36,799 nt of DNA from Cellvibrionales bacterium (GCA_002746135.1 NVWE01000011.1:54401-91199), one strand, 5' to 3'. Shown: positions 24,970-34,434, counted from the first letter of the stretch. The notes: generated by a model not told the origin, from the letters alone. Made by a program: numbers and translations.

Positions 24970-25911
24970 TTAGCCTCTGGGGTGGTGCTCTGCGTGTAAC
25001 TCCTGCATACGACTCTTGGCAATATGGGTATAAATTTGCGTGGTCGATAAATCACTGTGGCCTAGCAAAAGCTGCACCACCCGTAAGTCTGCCCCGTGAT
25101 TCAATAAATGCGTGGCAAAGGCATGACGCAAAGTATGGGGCGACAGCGCTTGCTCAATACCCGCCACACTCGCCCAGTGTTTAAGCCGGTGCCAAAAAGT
25201 CTGTCGAGTCATGCCACGACCGCGCTGACTGGGAAAGAGCACTTCGCTGGCTTTCATGCCCAGCAATTCGGGACGGCTGTGGCGCAAATAGCGCGTTAGC
25301 CAATCAAGCGCCTCTTCGCCGACAGGCACTAGCCTCTCTTTTGCACCCTTGCCGATCACTCGCACTACGCCCTGACGAATGTTGACCTGACTCATGGTCA
25401 AAGTCACCAACTCAGAGACTCGAAGGCCGGTGGCGTAAAGTAATTCGATCATGGTTTTATCGCGCAGGCCGATGGCAGTATCCGTATCCGGGGCCAGTAA
25501 TAGTTGGTCAACCTCCGCTTCACTCAGGCTTTTCGGTATCGGCTGGCCCAGTTTCGGGCTGGGGATATTTGCAGTGGGGTTTGTACTGATCTGCTTTTCC
25601 CGCAGCCAGTAATTATAAAACCCCCGCAGGCAGGACAGTGAACGAGCCGCCGAACGAGGACTCTTCGAGGGATCCAGGCGATAGGCCATATAATCGCCCA
25701 GCAAAACCTCATCGGCTGCCATCAGCGTCGCGCCCAGCGGCTGCAGCCAACGGCTACAGGCAGACAGGTCACGGCGATAGGACTCTCGCGTATTGTCGCT
25801 CAAGCCCTTTTCCAGCCACAGCGCATCAATATATTTATCGATGCGCTCCTCATCCGTCGCAATATTCATTAGCCCAGTGTAGTGGCTCGACATCGTCCCT
25901 GTAAACGTCAT
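24970..25911 (-). CDS. xerD: Site-specific tyrosine recombinase XerD
   Basis: XerD with XerC resolves chromosome dimers at dif during cell division. The catalytic residues are all present: Arg164 (TGLRVSEL), Lys188, His259 and Arg262 (HTLRHAF), His285 (LGHSDLSTTQIYTH) and Tyr294. The N-terminal SAM-like domain starts at IDKYIDALWLEKGLS. Counted from 25911 the protein has 313 residues; the ATG at 25869 (residue 15) would give 299, nearer the E. coli length of 298, and may be the true start. Position next to dsbC and the hom-thrC-recJ block supports XerD rather than XerC or an integron or phage integrase. Confidence 0.94.
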   Translation of the reverse strand: MTFTGTMSSHYTGLMNIATDEERIDKYIDALWLEKGLSDNTRESYRRDLSACSRWLQPLGATLMAADEVLLGDYMAYRLDPSKSPRSAARSLSCLRGFYNYWLREKQISTNPTANIPSPKLGQPIPKSLSEAEVDQLLLAPDTDTAIGLRDKTMIELLYATGLRVSELVTLTMSQVNIRQGVVRVIGKGAKERLVPVGEEALDWLTRYLRHSRPELLGMKASEVLFPSQRGRGMTRQTFWHRLKHWASVAGIEQALSPHTLRHAFATHLLNHGADLRVVQLLLGHSDLSTTQIYTHIAKSRMQELHAEHHPRG

Positions 25912-25970
25912 TGGCTGACCCTAAAAACCGCGGTAGCGATCATATCCACGCAATGAATGGCCATTCCTCA

Positions 25971-26001
25971 GGCACAAAAAAGGCGACCGAAGTCGCCTTT
26001 C
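25971..26001 (-). terminator. Terminator after rplS
   Basis: AAAGGCGAC (25979-25987) and GTCGCCTTT (25992-26000) form a 9-bp stem with the stable CGAA loop. On the minus strand six T follow (25981-25976). It closes the rpsP-rimM-trmD-rplS transcript. Confidence 0.9.
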
Positions 26002-26022
26002 TTAACACAGCCGGGGAAATGC

Positions 26023-26376
26023 CTAGCCGAGCTTTTCTTTGATTCGTGCCGCTTTACCCGACAATTCGCGCAAGTAGTACAGCTTGGCCTGACGCACGTC
26101 GCCGCGACGCTTAACCGTAATACTGTCAACGACCTTGCTGTAAGTCTGGAACGTTCGCTCCACACCGATACCACTGGAAATCTTACGCACAGTGAATGCT
26201 GAGTTCAGGCCGCGATTGCGCTTGGCAATGACTATACCTTCAAAAGCCTGCAGGCGCTCGCGATCACCTTCGCGGACTTTAACCTGAATAACGAGGGTAT
26301 CACCGGGGCTAAAGTCAGGAATTTCCTTACCCATTTGCTCCGCTTCAAGTTCAGCGATAATTTTGTTCTTGCTCAT
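26023..26376 (-). CDS. rplS: 50S ribosomal protein L19
   Basis: L19 sits at the interface of the ribosomal subunits. The 117-residue length and the sequence are standard: [50 protein letters not shown] and the C-terminal [20 protein letters not shown]. It is the last gene of the conserved rpsP-rimM-trmD-rplS operon and is followed by a strong terminator. The 149-base gap to trmD is longer than the rest of the operon's spacers and holds two hairpins. Confidence 0.98.
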   Translation of the reverse strand: MSKNKIIAELEAEQMGKEIPDFSPGDTLVIQVKVREGDRERLQAFEGIVIAKRNRGLNSAFTVRKISSGIGVERTFQTYSKVVDSITVKRRGDVRQAKLYYLRELSGKAARIKEKLG

Positions 26377-26404
26377 GACCAGCTCCAGATAACTCTCTTT
26401 TATA

Positions 26405-26463
26405 CGGCTTCACAGCCGGGTTAATGTCGTCAACAACTTGCTGTGCAGCCCGCAATTGTTGTT
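26405..26463 (-). other. Hairpin pair in the trmD-rplS spacer
   Basis: CGGCT/AGCCG (26405-26409 and 26414-26418) and AACAACTTGC paired with GCAA-GTTGTT (26432-26441 and 26452-26463, with a two-base bulge) form two consecutive hairpins upstream of rplS. They could tune expression of L19 relative to TrmD or protect the processed mRNA. No function is shown. Confidence 0.4.
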
Positions 26464-26525
26464 ACAATTTCATTCATTGTTTCCAGGGGTAAATCAAAAC
26501 GACCCATCCCATTACTACTATAAAG

Positions 26526-27260
26526 CTACTCTTTTGAAGCGGCGGCCAGTATGGCTTCCTGCTCCTCTGTTAGCGTCAATGCCGCCAACAGCTCCGGCCG
26601 TCTCGACCGTGTTCTCAATAACGAACGCTGCAAACGCCAACGTCGTATTCTTTCATGATTGCCCGAGAGTAGTACTTCGGGAACCGCCATACCGTCATAA
26701 ACTTCAGGCCGCGTGTAGTGCTCACAATCGAGCAAACCCTCTACAAACGAATCCTCTTCAGCCGATGCCTGGTGACCCAGTACGCCCGGCAACTGCCTGA
26801 GCAGAGCGTCCATCAGCACCATCGCTGGTAGCTCGCCACCGCTGAGTACATAGTCACCGATCGACCATTCTTCATCGACCTCTAGCGACAGCAGCCGCTC
26901 ATCAATGCCTTCGTAGCGTCCGGCTATCAGCACCAGGTTTTCTCTTTGCCCGGCAAAATCGGCAACCGCCTGGTGCTTCAGCAACTGCCCCTGTGGCGAT
27001 AAGTACACCACCTTGCACGGGCCCTGCATCCAGGCCCTGGCCTGCGTTATCGCTTCGCGCAAAGGCCCAAGGGTCATCACCATGCCCGGCCCTCCGCCAT
27101 AGGGTCTATCATCAACACTGTGATGACGGTCTGCGGTGTAGTCTCGCGGATTAAAAAATCCGACTTCTACCAAACCCTTGCTGAGCGCTCGCCCCGTTAC
27201 GCCGTAATCCATTACCGCTTTAAACATTTCAGGAAACAGCGTCACCAGTGCTATTTTCAC
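26526..27260 (-). CDS. trmD: tRNA (guanine-N1)-methyltransferase TrmD
   Basis: TrmD methylates G37 of tRNAs with S-adenosylmethionine, which prevents frameshifting. The 244-residue protein has the knotted SAM site: YLSPQGQ at 86-92, [12 protein letters not shown] at 111-122 and [13 protein letters not shown] at 133-145, followed by an Asp near residue 170 in the linker corresponding to the catalytic base. The N-terminus [13 protein letters not shown] is typical. It lies 80 bases after rimM in the ribosomal-protein operon. Confidence 0.97.
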   Translation of the reverse strand: MKIALVTLFPEMFKAVMDYGVTGRALSKGLVEVGFFNPRDYTADRHHSVDDRPYGGGPGMVMTLGPLREAITQARAWMQGPCKVVYLSPQGQLLKHQAVADFAGQRENLVLIAGRYEGIDERLLSLEVDEEWSIGDYVLSGGELPAMVLMDALLRQLPGVLGHQASAEEDSFVEGLLDCEHYTRPEVYDGMAVPEVLLSGNHERIRRWRLQRSLLRTRSRRPELLAALTLTEEQEAILAAASKE

Positions 27261-27340
27261 GAGCTATAACACCTGCACAGCATGTCGCTCACACTGAGAA
27301 TCAATCCTACTTCCTTTCTTTATATAGCAGCCCGACAAAG

Positions 27341-27904
27341 CTAAAACTCGGGATCCCAGTCGACCAGTATTTCACCAGCTTCGGTATCGACCTTCAGCAA
27401 GAACTGATCCACATAGGGAATCAGCCTCTCTTTTTGATCAATACTACCAGCGACTCCCTTGACCACCAGAACATCATTAGCACCCGTTTCAAGAAAGCCC
27501 GCCACTTCACCAAGAAGTACTCGAGAATCCCCATCGGCGCTACTCCCAGCGGCACTATCCCCGTCGACACTAAAAACCTTCAAACCCTGAAGCTGATACC
27601 AGTAGTGATCACCACCGTCAAGGGCATCAAATTGTTCTCGCAACACGTAAATATCAAGGCCACTTAAAGCCTCGGCCTCGTTGCGATCGTCAATACCGCA
27701 CAAATGCGCGACATTACCTTTGCCTTGCGCTCGAAAGCTATCAGCTTCTAACTCTTGCCAGCGCCCATCAAGCTTTACTCGCCAGGGTTTATAGCTAAAG
27801 ACATTTTCTGCTGGCTGGGTATAGGAATGCACTTTCACCCATCCCTTAATACCGTGGGCTCCGGTAATCCGAGCCACCACTGCATAGTTATCTGGCTTTT
27901 CCAT
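27341..27904 (-). CDS. rimM: Ribosome maturation factor RimM
   Basis: RimM helps assemble the head of the 30S subunit through protein S19. The 187-residue protein opens with VVARITGAHGIKGWVKVHSY, the conserved RimM start, has the barrel segment with LCGIDDRNEAEALSGLDIYV and ends with the PRC-barrel part IPYVDQFLLKVD and ILVDWDPEF. It is somewhat long in the middle because of an acidic/serine insert near residues 113-126 (VDGDSAAGSSADGDS). The position between rpsP and trmD is canonical. Confidence 0.96.
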   Translation of the reverse strand: MEKPDNYAVVARITGAHGIKGWVKVHSYTQPAENVFSYKPWRVKLDGRWQELEADSFRAQGKGNVAHLCGIDDRNEAEALSGLDIYVLREQFDALDGGDHYWYQLQGLKVFSVDGDSAAGSSADGDSRVLLGEVAGFLETGANDVLVVKGVAGSIDQKERLIPYVDQFLLKVDTEAGEILVDWDPEF

Positions 27905-27954
27905 ACCTACGTAAAACCCTGTTTACCAGACCCTAAACCAACCGGGCCAATAAA

Positions 27955-28206
27955 TCAGGCAGCAGCTTTAGCGGCTTTTTTCAGCAGGCTTGCAACGCGA
28001 TCAGACAAGGTAGCACCCTTGCTAACCCAGTAATCGACGCGCTCTTGATCGACGCGCAGTGGCTCTTCCTGACCACGGGCGAGAGGGTTAAAAAAGCCAA
28101 CTCGCTCAATGTAGCGACTATCGCGCGCACGGCGGCTATCGCTAACTGTCAGATGGTAGAAAGGGCGTTTTTTTGAACCGCCACGTGCCAGACGTATTGT
28201 GACCAT
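27955..28206 (-). CDS. rpsP: 30S ribosomal protein S16
   Basis: This 83-residue S16 has the standard sequence [34 protein letters not shown] and [17 protein letters not shown]. It is the first gene of the rpsP-rimM-trmD-rplS operon. The operon promoter should lie in the 219-base gap 28207-28425 after ffh. That gap holds no gene, and I could not fix a -35/-10 pair in it with confidence. Confidence 0.98.
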   Translation of the reverse strand: MVTIRLARGGSKKRPFYHLTVSDSRRARDSRYIERVGFFNPLARGQEEPLRVDQERVDYWVSKGATLSDRVASLLKKAAKAAA

Positions 28207-28425
28207 GAAATCTGTTTTCCTGTTTTTACCGGGATAATTATGCCGGGGTAAAGTCTACCGAGGGTAAGCACCCCGTCGTACATTACGCAGAGCCTAGGTA
28301 TTGGTCCAACAACGCATCAAAATCGAAAGCGAAGTAAAACCACATACAGCCCTACGGAAAGGCGCGGTATTTTACGTCAATTTCAACTCAAAGAAAACCA
28401 TCTTCTCAGAACAATTTTCAAGCCG

Positions 28426-29823
28426 CTAGCGACGGAAGCCTCCGGGCGGCATACCACCCCCCTGAGCACCGCTTTGCGCCATCATACTTTCCATGCCGCG
28501 CATCATTTTATTCATGCCCTTACCTTTCATTTTCTTCATCATCTTACTCATTTGCTTGTACTGTTTGAGCATACGATTGAGATCTTGAATACTGGTGCCA
28601 GAGCCTTGAGTGATACGCCGCTTGCGCGAGCCATTGAGGATATCGGGATTGGATCGTTCGACCAGCGTCATCGAGTCAATAATGATCGACATACGACCCA
28701 GCTGCGAATTTAAGTTCGCCTGTTCCACCATCTGCGCCATATTGCCCATGCCGGGTAGCTTTTCAAGCATGTCGCCCATGCCACCCATGTTTTGCATTTG
28801 CTGCAGCTGGTCACGCAGGTCGTTAAGGTCGAAGCGCTTGCCCTTTTGTACCTTTTTGATTAGCTTATCGGCTTTCTTTTTGTCGACCTTGCGCTCAACT
28901 TCTTCAATCAGCGAGAGCATGTCGCCCATGCCGAGAATACGCGAAGCGATTCGTTCGGGATGGAAAGGCTCGAGGGCATCGGTTCTTTCACCGACACCGA
29001 GGAATTTAATCGGCTTGCCAGTGACCTGCCGCACAGAGAGCGCCGCACCACCGCGGGCATCGCCGTCGACCTTGGTGAGAATAACCCCGGTCAACGGCAG
29101 CGCCTCATTAAAGGCACTGGCCGTATTCACCGCATCCTGACCAATCATCGCGTCGATAACGAACAGGGTTTCAACCGGCTTGACAGCAGCGTGAAGATCC
29201 TTGATTTCAGTCATCAAGGTTTCATCAATATGCAGACGACCCGCGGTATCGACGATCAGCACATCGGCAAAGCTTTTGCGCGCAGCCGCCAGTGCAGCTT
29301 CGGCAATATCGACCGGACTCTGCTCGGCGGCACTGGGGAAGAACTCAGCACCCACCTCTGCAGCCAATACCTCTAGCTGTTTAATCGCCGCCGGGCGATA
29401 CACATCGGCACTGACCACCATCACCTTTTTCTTTTCACGCTCACTCAGGTAGCGAGCCAGCTTGGCAACGGAAGTGGTTTTACCCGCACCCTGCAAGCCA
29501 GCCATTAAAATAACGGCTGGCGGCTGAGCAGCGAGATCGAGGCTCTCGTTGCTGGAACCCATCACCAGCTCAAGCTGGTCCTGCACAATCTTTAAAAATT
29601 GCTGGCCGGGGTTCAGGCTTAAATTAACGTCCTGACCCACAGCCCTGTCGCGCACCTGGTCAACAAAGGTCTTCACTACCGGCAGCGCAACATCGGCCTC
29701 CAGTAACGCCATGCGCACCTCGCGCAGGGTGTCCTTAATATTCTCTTCACTCAAAGTCGATTTGCCGGAGATGGCTTTCAGACTATGGGAAAGGCGATCA
29801 CTAAGATTTTCGAATAGAGCCAT
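28426..29823 (-). CDS. ffh: Signal recognition particle protein Ffh
   Basis: Ffh is the SRP54 GTPase that binds 4.5S RNA and signal sequences and delivers ribosomes to FtsY. The 465-residue protein has the N domain (1-90), then the G domain with GLQGAGKTT (109-117), DTAGR (192-196) and TKVDGDARGG (250-259), and the methionine-rich M domain from about 300 to the end (for example YKQMSKMMKKMKGKGMNKMM). The Met/Gly-rich C-terminal tail AQGGGMPPGGFRR is usual. It is divergent from the YpjD-like gene, with 202 bases between the starts. Confidence 0.97.
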   Translation of the reverse strand: MALFENLSDRLSHSLKAISGKSTLSEENIKDTLREVRMALLEADVALPVVKTFVDQVRDRAVGQDVNLSLNPGQQFLKIVQDQLELVMGSSNESLDLAAQPPAVILMAGLQGAGKTTSVAKLARYLSEREKKKVMVVSADVYRPAAIKQLEVLAAEVGAEFFPSAAEQSPVDIAEAALAAARKSFADVLIVDTAGRLHIDETLMTEIKDLHAAVKPVETLFVIDAMIGQDAVNTASAFNEALPLTGVILTKVDGDARGGAALSVRQVTGKPIKFLGVGERTDALEPFHPERIASRILGMGDMLSLIEEVERKVDKKKADKLIKKVQKGKRFDLNDLRDQLQQMQNMGGMGDMLEKLPGMGNMAQMVEQANLNSQLGRMSIIIDSMTLVERSNPDILNGSRKRRITQGSGTSIQDLNRMLKQYKQMSKMMKKMKGKGMNKMMRGMESMMAQSGAQGGGMPPGGFRR

Positions 29824-30025
29824 GGTAATTTATTCCCGCTGAACGTTAGGCGCTAGAAATTAGACAAATAAGCCCTGCAGTATAACTGATCAAGACCCTC
29901 TTCGGCAGCAACATGCCGCCACTAACAAACAAGAAGCGATCAATTGAAGCCTGTGTCGGCCGAGGCTTTGCGTCACTGGCTTTCTGTGCCAAACTCGACG
30001 AATCTGATCAACACGAACAGCTGTT

Positions 30026-30835
30026 ATGTCCGTACAACTTACTGCCACGCTCGCCATTGCCTGCTACCTGACTGCTTTTGGCCTGCAGGTTCGCGCCAGC
30101 CTTCAATCCTCTAACAGTACGGCCTCCATCGCCAAAGGCTCAATACTTGGGCTTAGCGGCCTGGCCTTAATCGCCCACTTTGCTACCAGTTGGCAGCAGA
30201 TATTCACTGATTCCGGCACCAACTTCAGCCTGCTACCCCTGTCGGTAGCGATATTTATGGTTATCAATTTTATGGTTGTCGCCGGCAGTCTGCGGCACCC
30301 CTTTCACAGCCTGTTCCTGCTGCTCTTCCCTTTCAGCGCCCTCGCACTGGCCCTCTCTTTCCTACCCCTATGGCAGAGCCCGCCCCGCAACAACCTGCCG
30401 CTGGGCCTGAGTCTGCACATACTGCTTTCGATTATCGCCTATAGTCTGCTGAGTATTGCCGCGCTTGAAGCGCTTTTTCTCGCCTACCAAAATCGACAAC
30501 TGCACCAACATCACAGCAGCGCCTTAATGCGCATACTGCCACCCCTGCAAACCATGGAAAGTTTGTTGTTTAGTCTAGTGATCACAGGTTTTACTCTGCT
30601 CACCCTGGCACTCGTTAGCGGCCTGCTGTTTGTCGACAATTTTTTCGCCCAGCATCTGGTACACAAAACAATTTTCTCCATTGTTGCCTGGCTGGTTTAC
30701 GGTATTTTATTGTGGGGGCATTTCCGCTGGGGCTGGCGCGGTAAAACGGCAACTTTGTGGACTCTCGGCGGCTTCACCCTGTTAATGCTCGCCTTCTGGG
30801 GCACCAAATTTGTCCTCGAAGTAATTCTGGCCTAA
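30026..30835 (+). CDS. ypjD: YpjD-like cytochrome c assembly family membrane protein
   Basis: This 269-residue inner-membrane protein has eight or so hydrophobic segments. The C-terminal half (LLSIIAYSLLSIAALEALFL, HKTIFSIVAWLVYGILLWGH, then WGWRGKTATLWTLGGF) has the pattern of the CcsA/CcmF-like cytochrome c assembly family, to which E. coli YpjD belongs. Its true job is not settled; it is not accompanied here by ccm genes. Divergence from ffh and the following CNNM/CBS gene reproduce the ffh-ypjD-yfjD order of other gammaproteobacteria, which strengthens the call. Confidence 0.88.
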   Translation: MSVQLTATLAIACYLTAFGLQVRASLQSSNSTASIAKGSILGLSGLALIAHFATSWQQIFTDSGTNFSLLPLSVAIFMVINFMVVAGSLRHPFHSLFLLLFPFSALALALSFLPLWQSPPRNNLPLGLSLHILLSIIAYSLLSIAALEALFLAYQNRQLHQHHSSALMRILPPLQTMESLLFSLVITGFTLLTLALVSGLLFVDNFFAQHLVHKTIFSIVAWLVYGILLWGHFRWGWRGKTATLWTLGGFTLLMLAFWGTKFVLEVILA

Positions 30836-30904
30836 AGCCAGTTGCCAAGCGCTACAAACTACTTCAACATGTGCGACCCTTAGCTACAAGAGCTCAGTCC
30901 CTCT

Positions 30905-32194
30905 TTGAACGACGCCCCGATATGGTTGCTTGTCAGTGTGCTGGCAAGCCTGCTGATTATCTCTGCTTTTTTCTCTGGCTCCGAAACAGGCATGATGTCC
31001 CTCAACCGTTACCGGCTGAAACATCTCGCTAAAAAGAGCCGTGGTGCCCGCCGCGCCCAGAAACTTCTCCAGCGCCCCGACCGCCTGATTGGCATCATTC
31101 TGATCTGCAATAATGCCGTCAACGTGCTCGCCTCAATTATTGCCTCCATCATCAGTATTCGCCTGTTTGGGCCTGAATGGGGTATTTTTGTCGCCACCCT
31201 TGGCCTCACCTTTGCCTTGCTGATTTTTTCCGAGGTGACACCCAAGACCATCGCCGCTCTGCACCCTGAAGCCGTGGCGTTTAAAGCCAGCCATATTCTT
31301 AAACCACTGCTAAAACTCGCCTACCCTCTGGTGTGGATCGTCAATCATTTCTCCAACGGACTGGTGCGCCTGCTCGGCTTCAACCCCCTGAAAAAACTCG
31401 ACGACAGCCTCAGCAAAGAGGAATTGCGCACGGTGGTGGATGAGGCGAAAGAGGAGAACCTCTCCTCGCGCCACCAAGATATGTTGATCAGCGTTCTCGA
31501 CCTGGAAAAGATCAGCGTCAATGACATTATGGTGCCGCGCAGTGAAATCCTTGGCCTCAATCTTGAGGATGACATCGACACTCTGGTCGAGCGCATTATC
31601 AATACTGAGCACACGCGCATGCCAGTCTACGTGGGCGAGATTAATCAGATAGTGGGCATCCTTCACATGCGCAAGGTCAGCCGCATTTTACGCGACGGCG
31701 ACGGCGAACTAACCAAAGAAGCGCTTAAACGCTTCACTAACCCCTGCTACTTTATTCCGGCTGAAACACCTCTGCATGTTCAATTAATTAACTTTCAGAA
31801 GAATAAATATCGCCTTGGACTAGTGGTCGATGAGTACGGTGAAATTGAGGGCCTGGCGACCCTCGACGATATACTCGAAGAGATCGTCGGCGATTTCACC
31901 ACCAATATTTTCGAGCACGAGGATGAAATTGCCAAACAAGATGACGGCAGTTATCTGATTGATGGTGCCGCCAACATTCGCGATATTAATAAAACCACGA
32001 ACTGGGATTTACCCGTGGACGGGCCGAAAACCTTGAACGGCCTGGCCCTCGAGCACATCGAAAGCTTCCCCGATGCCAAGGTCAGCTTCAATATCGGCAC
32101 TTACCGACTGGAAGTGCTCGCGCTCTCAGAAAAAATGATCAGCAAACTCAAAGTTTGGCAGGTAACAGCGCCCCAGGAAAAAGAAGAGCTCTAG
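30905..32194 (+). CDS. CNNM/CBS-domain (CorC/HlyC-like, YfjD-type) transporter
   Basis: This 429-residue membrane protein starts with TTG at 30905. Residues 1-180 form the CNNM (DUF21) membrane domain, with FFSGSETGMMSLNRYRLKHL near the start and the NxxVN-type ICNNAVNVLAS. A pair of CBS domains follows (about 195-320; SVNDIMVPRSEI and GLVVDEYGEIEGLATLDDIL). The C-terminal CorC_HlyC domain is at about 345-425. Proteins of this family are linked to magnesium or cobalt efflux; the substrate here is unproven. The gene follows the YpjD-like gene on the same strand after 69 bases, as yfjD follows ypjD in E. coli. Confidence 0.92.
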   Translation: MNDAPIWLLVSVLASLLIISAFFSGSETGMMSLNRYRLKHLAKKSRGARRAQKLLQRPDRLIGIILICNNAVNVLASIIASIISIRLFGPEWGIFVATLGLTFALLIFSEVTPKTIAALHPEAVAFKASHILKPLLKLAYPLVWIVNHFSNGLVRLLGFNPLKKLDDSLSKEELRTVVDEAKEENLSSRHQDMLISVLDLEKISVNDIMVPRSEILGLNLEDDIDTLVERIINTEHTRMPVYVGEINQIVGILHMRKVSRILRDGDGELTKEALKRFTNPCYFIPAETPLHVQLINFQKNKYRLGLVVDEYGEIEGLATLDDILEEIVGDFTTNIFEHEDEIAKQDDGSYLIDGAANIRDINKTTNWDLPVDGPKTLNGLALEHIESFPDAKVSFNIGTYRLEVLALSEKMISKLKVWQVTAPQEKEEL

Positions 32195-32219
32195 ACATTA
32201 TGTAGTGACCTCCCCAAGA

Positions 32220-32453
32220 TCAAGCGAAGGGATTGCCCACTTTACTCCGATTGTGCGCCTTTTTAATCACCGCCCGACGCTCAGTGTTATCCAGCAACAT
32301 CCACTGGCGAATTTCATCACCACTGCGATGGCAGCCGATACAGATATCATCCGTATCGAGAACACAAATGGCGACACAGGGCGACACTACCGACGCCTCT
32401 TCAACATCGCTGTTGCTACCATCGGTGGCCGACTTACTACCCCCACTCATCAC
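32220..32453 (-). CDS. DUF1289 domain protein
   Basis: This 77-residue protein has four cysteines (Cys26, Cys30, Cys38, Cys41) in SPCVAICVLDTDDICIGCHR, followed by EIRQW and ERRAVI, the signature of DUF1289. The cysteine pattern suggests a metal or iron-sulphur site, but the function is not known. The serine-rich first 23 residues may not be conserved, and the second methionine is an equal start. It lies 28 bases downstream of the gamma carbonic anhydrase gene on the same strand, probably in one operon, and converges with the CNNM/CBS gene. Confidence 0.87.
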   Translation of the reverse strand: MMSGGSKSATDGSNSDVEEASVVSPCVAICVLDTDDICIGCHRSGDEIRQWMLLDNTERRAVIKKAHNRSKVGNPFA

Positions 32454-32481
32454 TCAGTTAGCCTCATTTTCTTCCGGTGCC

Positions 32482-33012
32482 TCAAGAAGGCAAATCCAGA
32501 GGAATGAGTGACGTACGAAAACTCGCCGCTTTTTCAATATAAGTAGCAGCAGAACCCTGCAACACCGCAATGGTTTTCTCATCCAGCTGACGGACAATTT
32601 TCGCCGGTGTACCGAGCACCATTGAATTATCGGGGATCACCATGCCCTCGGGTACCAGGGCATTGGCGCCAATCAAGCAGTTTTTACCAATAACCGCGCC
32701 ATTGAGAATCACCGCATTGATACCAATGAGCGAGTTGTCGCCAATCGTGCAGCCATGAATCATCGCGCAATGGCCGATGGTGATATTGCAGCCAATATTG
32801 ACCTGTATCCCCGGGTCGGTATGAATAACAGCGGTGTCTTGCACATTAGTGCCAGCACCGATATTAATAATATCGGTGTCGCCGCGAATCACCGCGCCAA
32901 ACCAGACACTCACCTGATCACCCAAATTCACGGAGCCAATCACATCGGCGCTGGGGGCGACAAAAACATCTTTGCCCACTGTCGGTACCCGGTCTTCGTA
33001 TTGATAAATCAT
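32482..33012 (-). CDS. Gamma-class carbonic anhydrase family protein (YrdA-like)
   Basis: This 176-residue left-handed beta-helix protein is made of hexapeptide repeats (for example IGAGTNVQDTAVIH, NITIGHCAMIHGC, GINAVILNGAVIG). The three zinc histidines of gamma carbonic anhydrases are present as His64, His81 and His86. Many bacterial members bind zinc but show little carbonic anhydrase activity, so the catalytic role is uncertain. It lies 29 bases after the CoA-pyrophosphatase-like gene and before the DUF1289 gene, forming a probable three-gene operon. Confidence 0.93.
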   Translation of the reverse strand: MIYQYEDRVPTVGKDVFVAPSADVIGSVNLGDQVSVWFGAVIRGDTDIINIGAGTNVQDTAVIHTDPGIQVNIGCNITIGHCAMIHGCTIGDNSLIGINAVILNGAVIGKNCLIGANALVPEGMVIPDNSMVLGTPAKIVRQLDEKTIAVLQGSAATYIEKAASFRTSLIPLDLPS

Positions 33013-33041
33013 CTTTTAAACCTTCGATCCTTTATTGATTC

Positions 33042-33698
33042 TTAGCCCTGCTCACCCTGGGACTCTCCTTCCGGGAAGCGCGGGAATTGTTGACGTAACT
33101 CTGCGGGCAAATCAGCGCGATCAATCTCGGCACTTAAACCCACATCAAAAACACGATTGAGCATGTCCACCAGCACTGTGAGCGTAAAGCCCCAGATGGT
33201 GTAACCGGCGTAATGATAACAGGGCATCCAGCACTGGCTACCCAGCACATCCACCTGTTTCTTAATTAAATGCTGCGACTCCAGCAGGTACGACAGGGGC
33301 ACGTGAAAAATCGCCTCCAGCTCACCAGGGTCGGCTAACAAGGGCAGGCCGGAGCGAATAAAGCCGAGGTAGGGCGTCACCTGCACCCCCAGGCGTGTGC
33401 GGCGCTGGGGCAGCTTGGCGATGAGCTCAACCTCCCCCGGTGCCAGCGCCACCTCCTCCTCACTTTCACGCAGCGCGGTAAACAGCAAACTGCTATCGCC
33501 CGGCTCCCATTTACCGCCGGGAAAGGCCACCTGCCCAGGATGACTCTTCATGTGTTGCGCACGCTGAATAAGCACCAGTTGGGGGTCGATTTCTCGCGTC
33601 AAGGCAAGCAGCACTGCGGCCTCTCGAACCCCTTCCGCTGGCTGCAGGGGTTCGGGTGGCAAAGTATCGAGCTGCTCAGTAATTTTCTTTAACACCAA
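33042..33698 (-). CDS. CoA pyrophosphatase-like Nudix hydrolase (NudL type)
   Basis: This 218-residue Nudix protein has the Nudix box at about 61-83 (GGKWEPGDSSLLFTALRESE and following EE), and upstream the CoA-specific-looking VLIQRAQHMKSHPGQVAFPG. The pairing of that HPGQVAFPGG stretch with the box is the mark of the UPF0035/NudL-type CoA diphosphatases. They cut CoA and its derivatives to phosphopantetheine and 3',5'-ADP. Inside the window it heads the minus-strand group with the carbonic-anhydrase-like and DUF1289 genes. Divergence from the zinc-ribbon Nudix gene at 33800 leaves a 101-base shared upstream region. Confidence 0.92.
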   Translation of the reverse strand: MVLKKITEQLDTLPPEPLQPAEGVREAAVLLALTREIDPQLVLIQRAQHMKSHPGQVAFPGGKWEPGDSSLLFTALRESEEEVALAPGEVELIAKLPQRRTRLGVQVTPYLGFIRSGLPLLADPGELEAIFHVPLSYLLESQHLIKKQVDVLGSQCWMPCYHYAGYTIWGFTLTVLVDMLNRVFDVGLSAEIDRADLPAELRQQFPRFPEGESQGEQG

Positions 33699-33799
33699 TA
33701 AAACCTGCTGCTTTAAGCGAATGGATGGGCAAGGTTATGTTCTCAAGGTTATACTCGGAGAAACACCTTGTCATAAATCATTCTGGATGAGCGAGCACC

Positions 33800-34333
33800 T
33801 TGAAATACTGTAGCAGTTGCGGCGGCGACATTGAGCATCGCATCCCCGAAGGGGACGATCGCCACCGCCACGTTTGTGATGACTGCGAAACCATACACTA
33901 TCAAAACCCCTGCATTATTGCTGGCTGCATCCCCGTCTACCAAAGTCGGGTGCTACTCTGCCGTCGGGCGATTGAACCTGCCTACGGCTATTGGACGCTG
34001 CCCGCCGGATTTATGGAAAACGGCGAAACCATGCTTGAAGGTGCTCTACGTGAATGCGTAGAAGAGGCCAACGCCCACCTGCATTCACTCGAGCTGTACA
34101 GCATGATAGACATCCCCCATATTAATCAGGTCTACGTGTTTTTTCGCGGCGAACTGGCCAAGCCCGAGTTTTCAGCGGGCATTGAATCCCTGGAAGTCGA
34201 ACTCTTTGAAGAACACCAAATACCCTGGGATAATATCGCTTTTCCCTCGGTAAAAAAGACACTCAAACATTTTTTTAAAGATAGAGAATCCGGCGTATTC
34301 CCCGTCAGAACGGATGCCATTCGACGTAAATAA
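33800..34333 (+). CDS. Nudix hydrolase with N-terminal zinc ribbon
   Basis: This 177-residue protein begins at a TTG and has a four-cysteine zinc ribbon (Cys4, Cys7, Cys26, Cys29; KYCSSCGGD and VCDDCETIHY) ahead of the Nudix domain. The Nudix box is at 70-91 (GFMENGETMLEGALRECVEE, with Gly70, Glu76, Arg84, Glu85, Glu88, Glu89). The zinc-ribbon-plus-Nudix layout resembles NADH pyrophosphatase NudC and related ADP-ribose/FAD hydrolases. NudC has an extra N-terminal domain that is missing here, so the substrate is left open. It is divergent from the NudL-type gene. Confidence 0.92.
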   Translation: MKYCSSCGGDIEHRIPEGDDRHRHVCDDCETIHYQNPCIIAGCIPVYQSRVLLCRRAIEPAYGYWTLPAGFMENGETMLEGALRECVEEANAHLHSLELYSMIDIPHINQVYVFFRGELAKPEFSAGIESLEVELFEEHQIPWDNIAFPSVKKTLKHFFKDRESGVFPVRTDAIRRK

Positions 34334-34434
34334 TAAATACGCTGACCGATTACGCCAAAAGTCCTTACAAAGGCACATTACTGTCTTAATCGGCACCCCT
34401 AGAGGCACTTAATGACCTACTCTCACTCCTGTCT

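Noticed and set aside
25955-25966. 12-bp palindrome GAATGGCCATTC upstream of xerD
   Set aside because: It is short, isolated and without promoter context; chance cannot be excluded.
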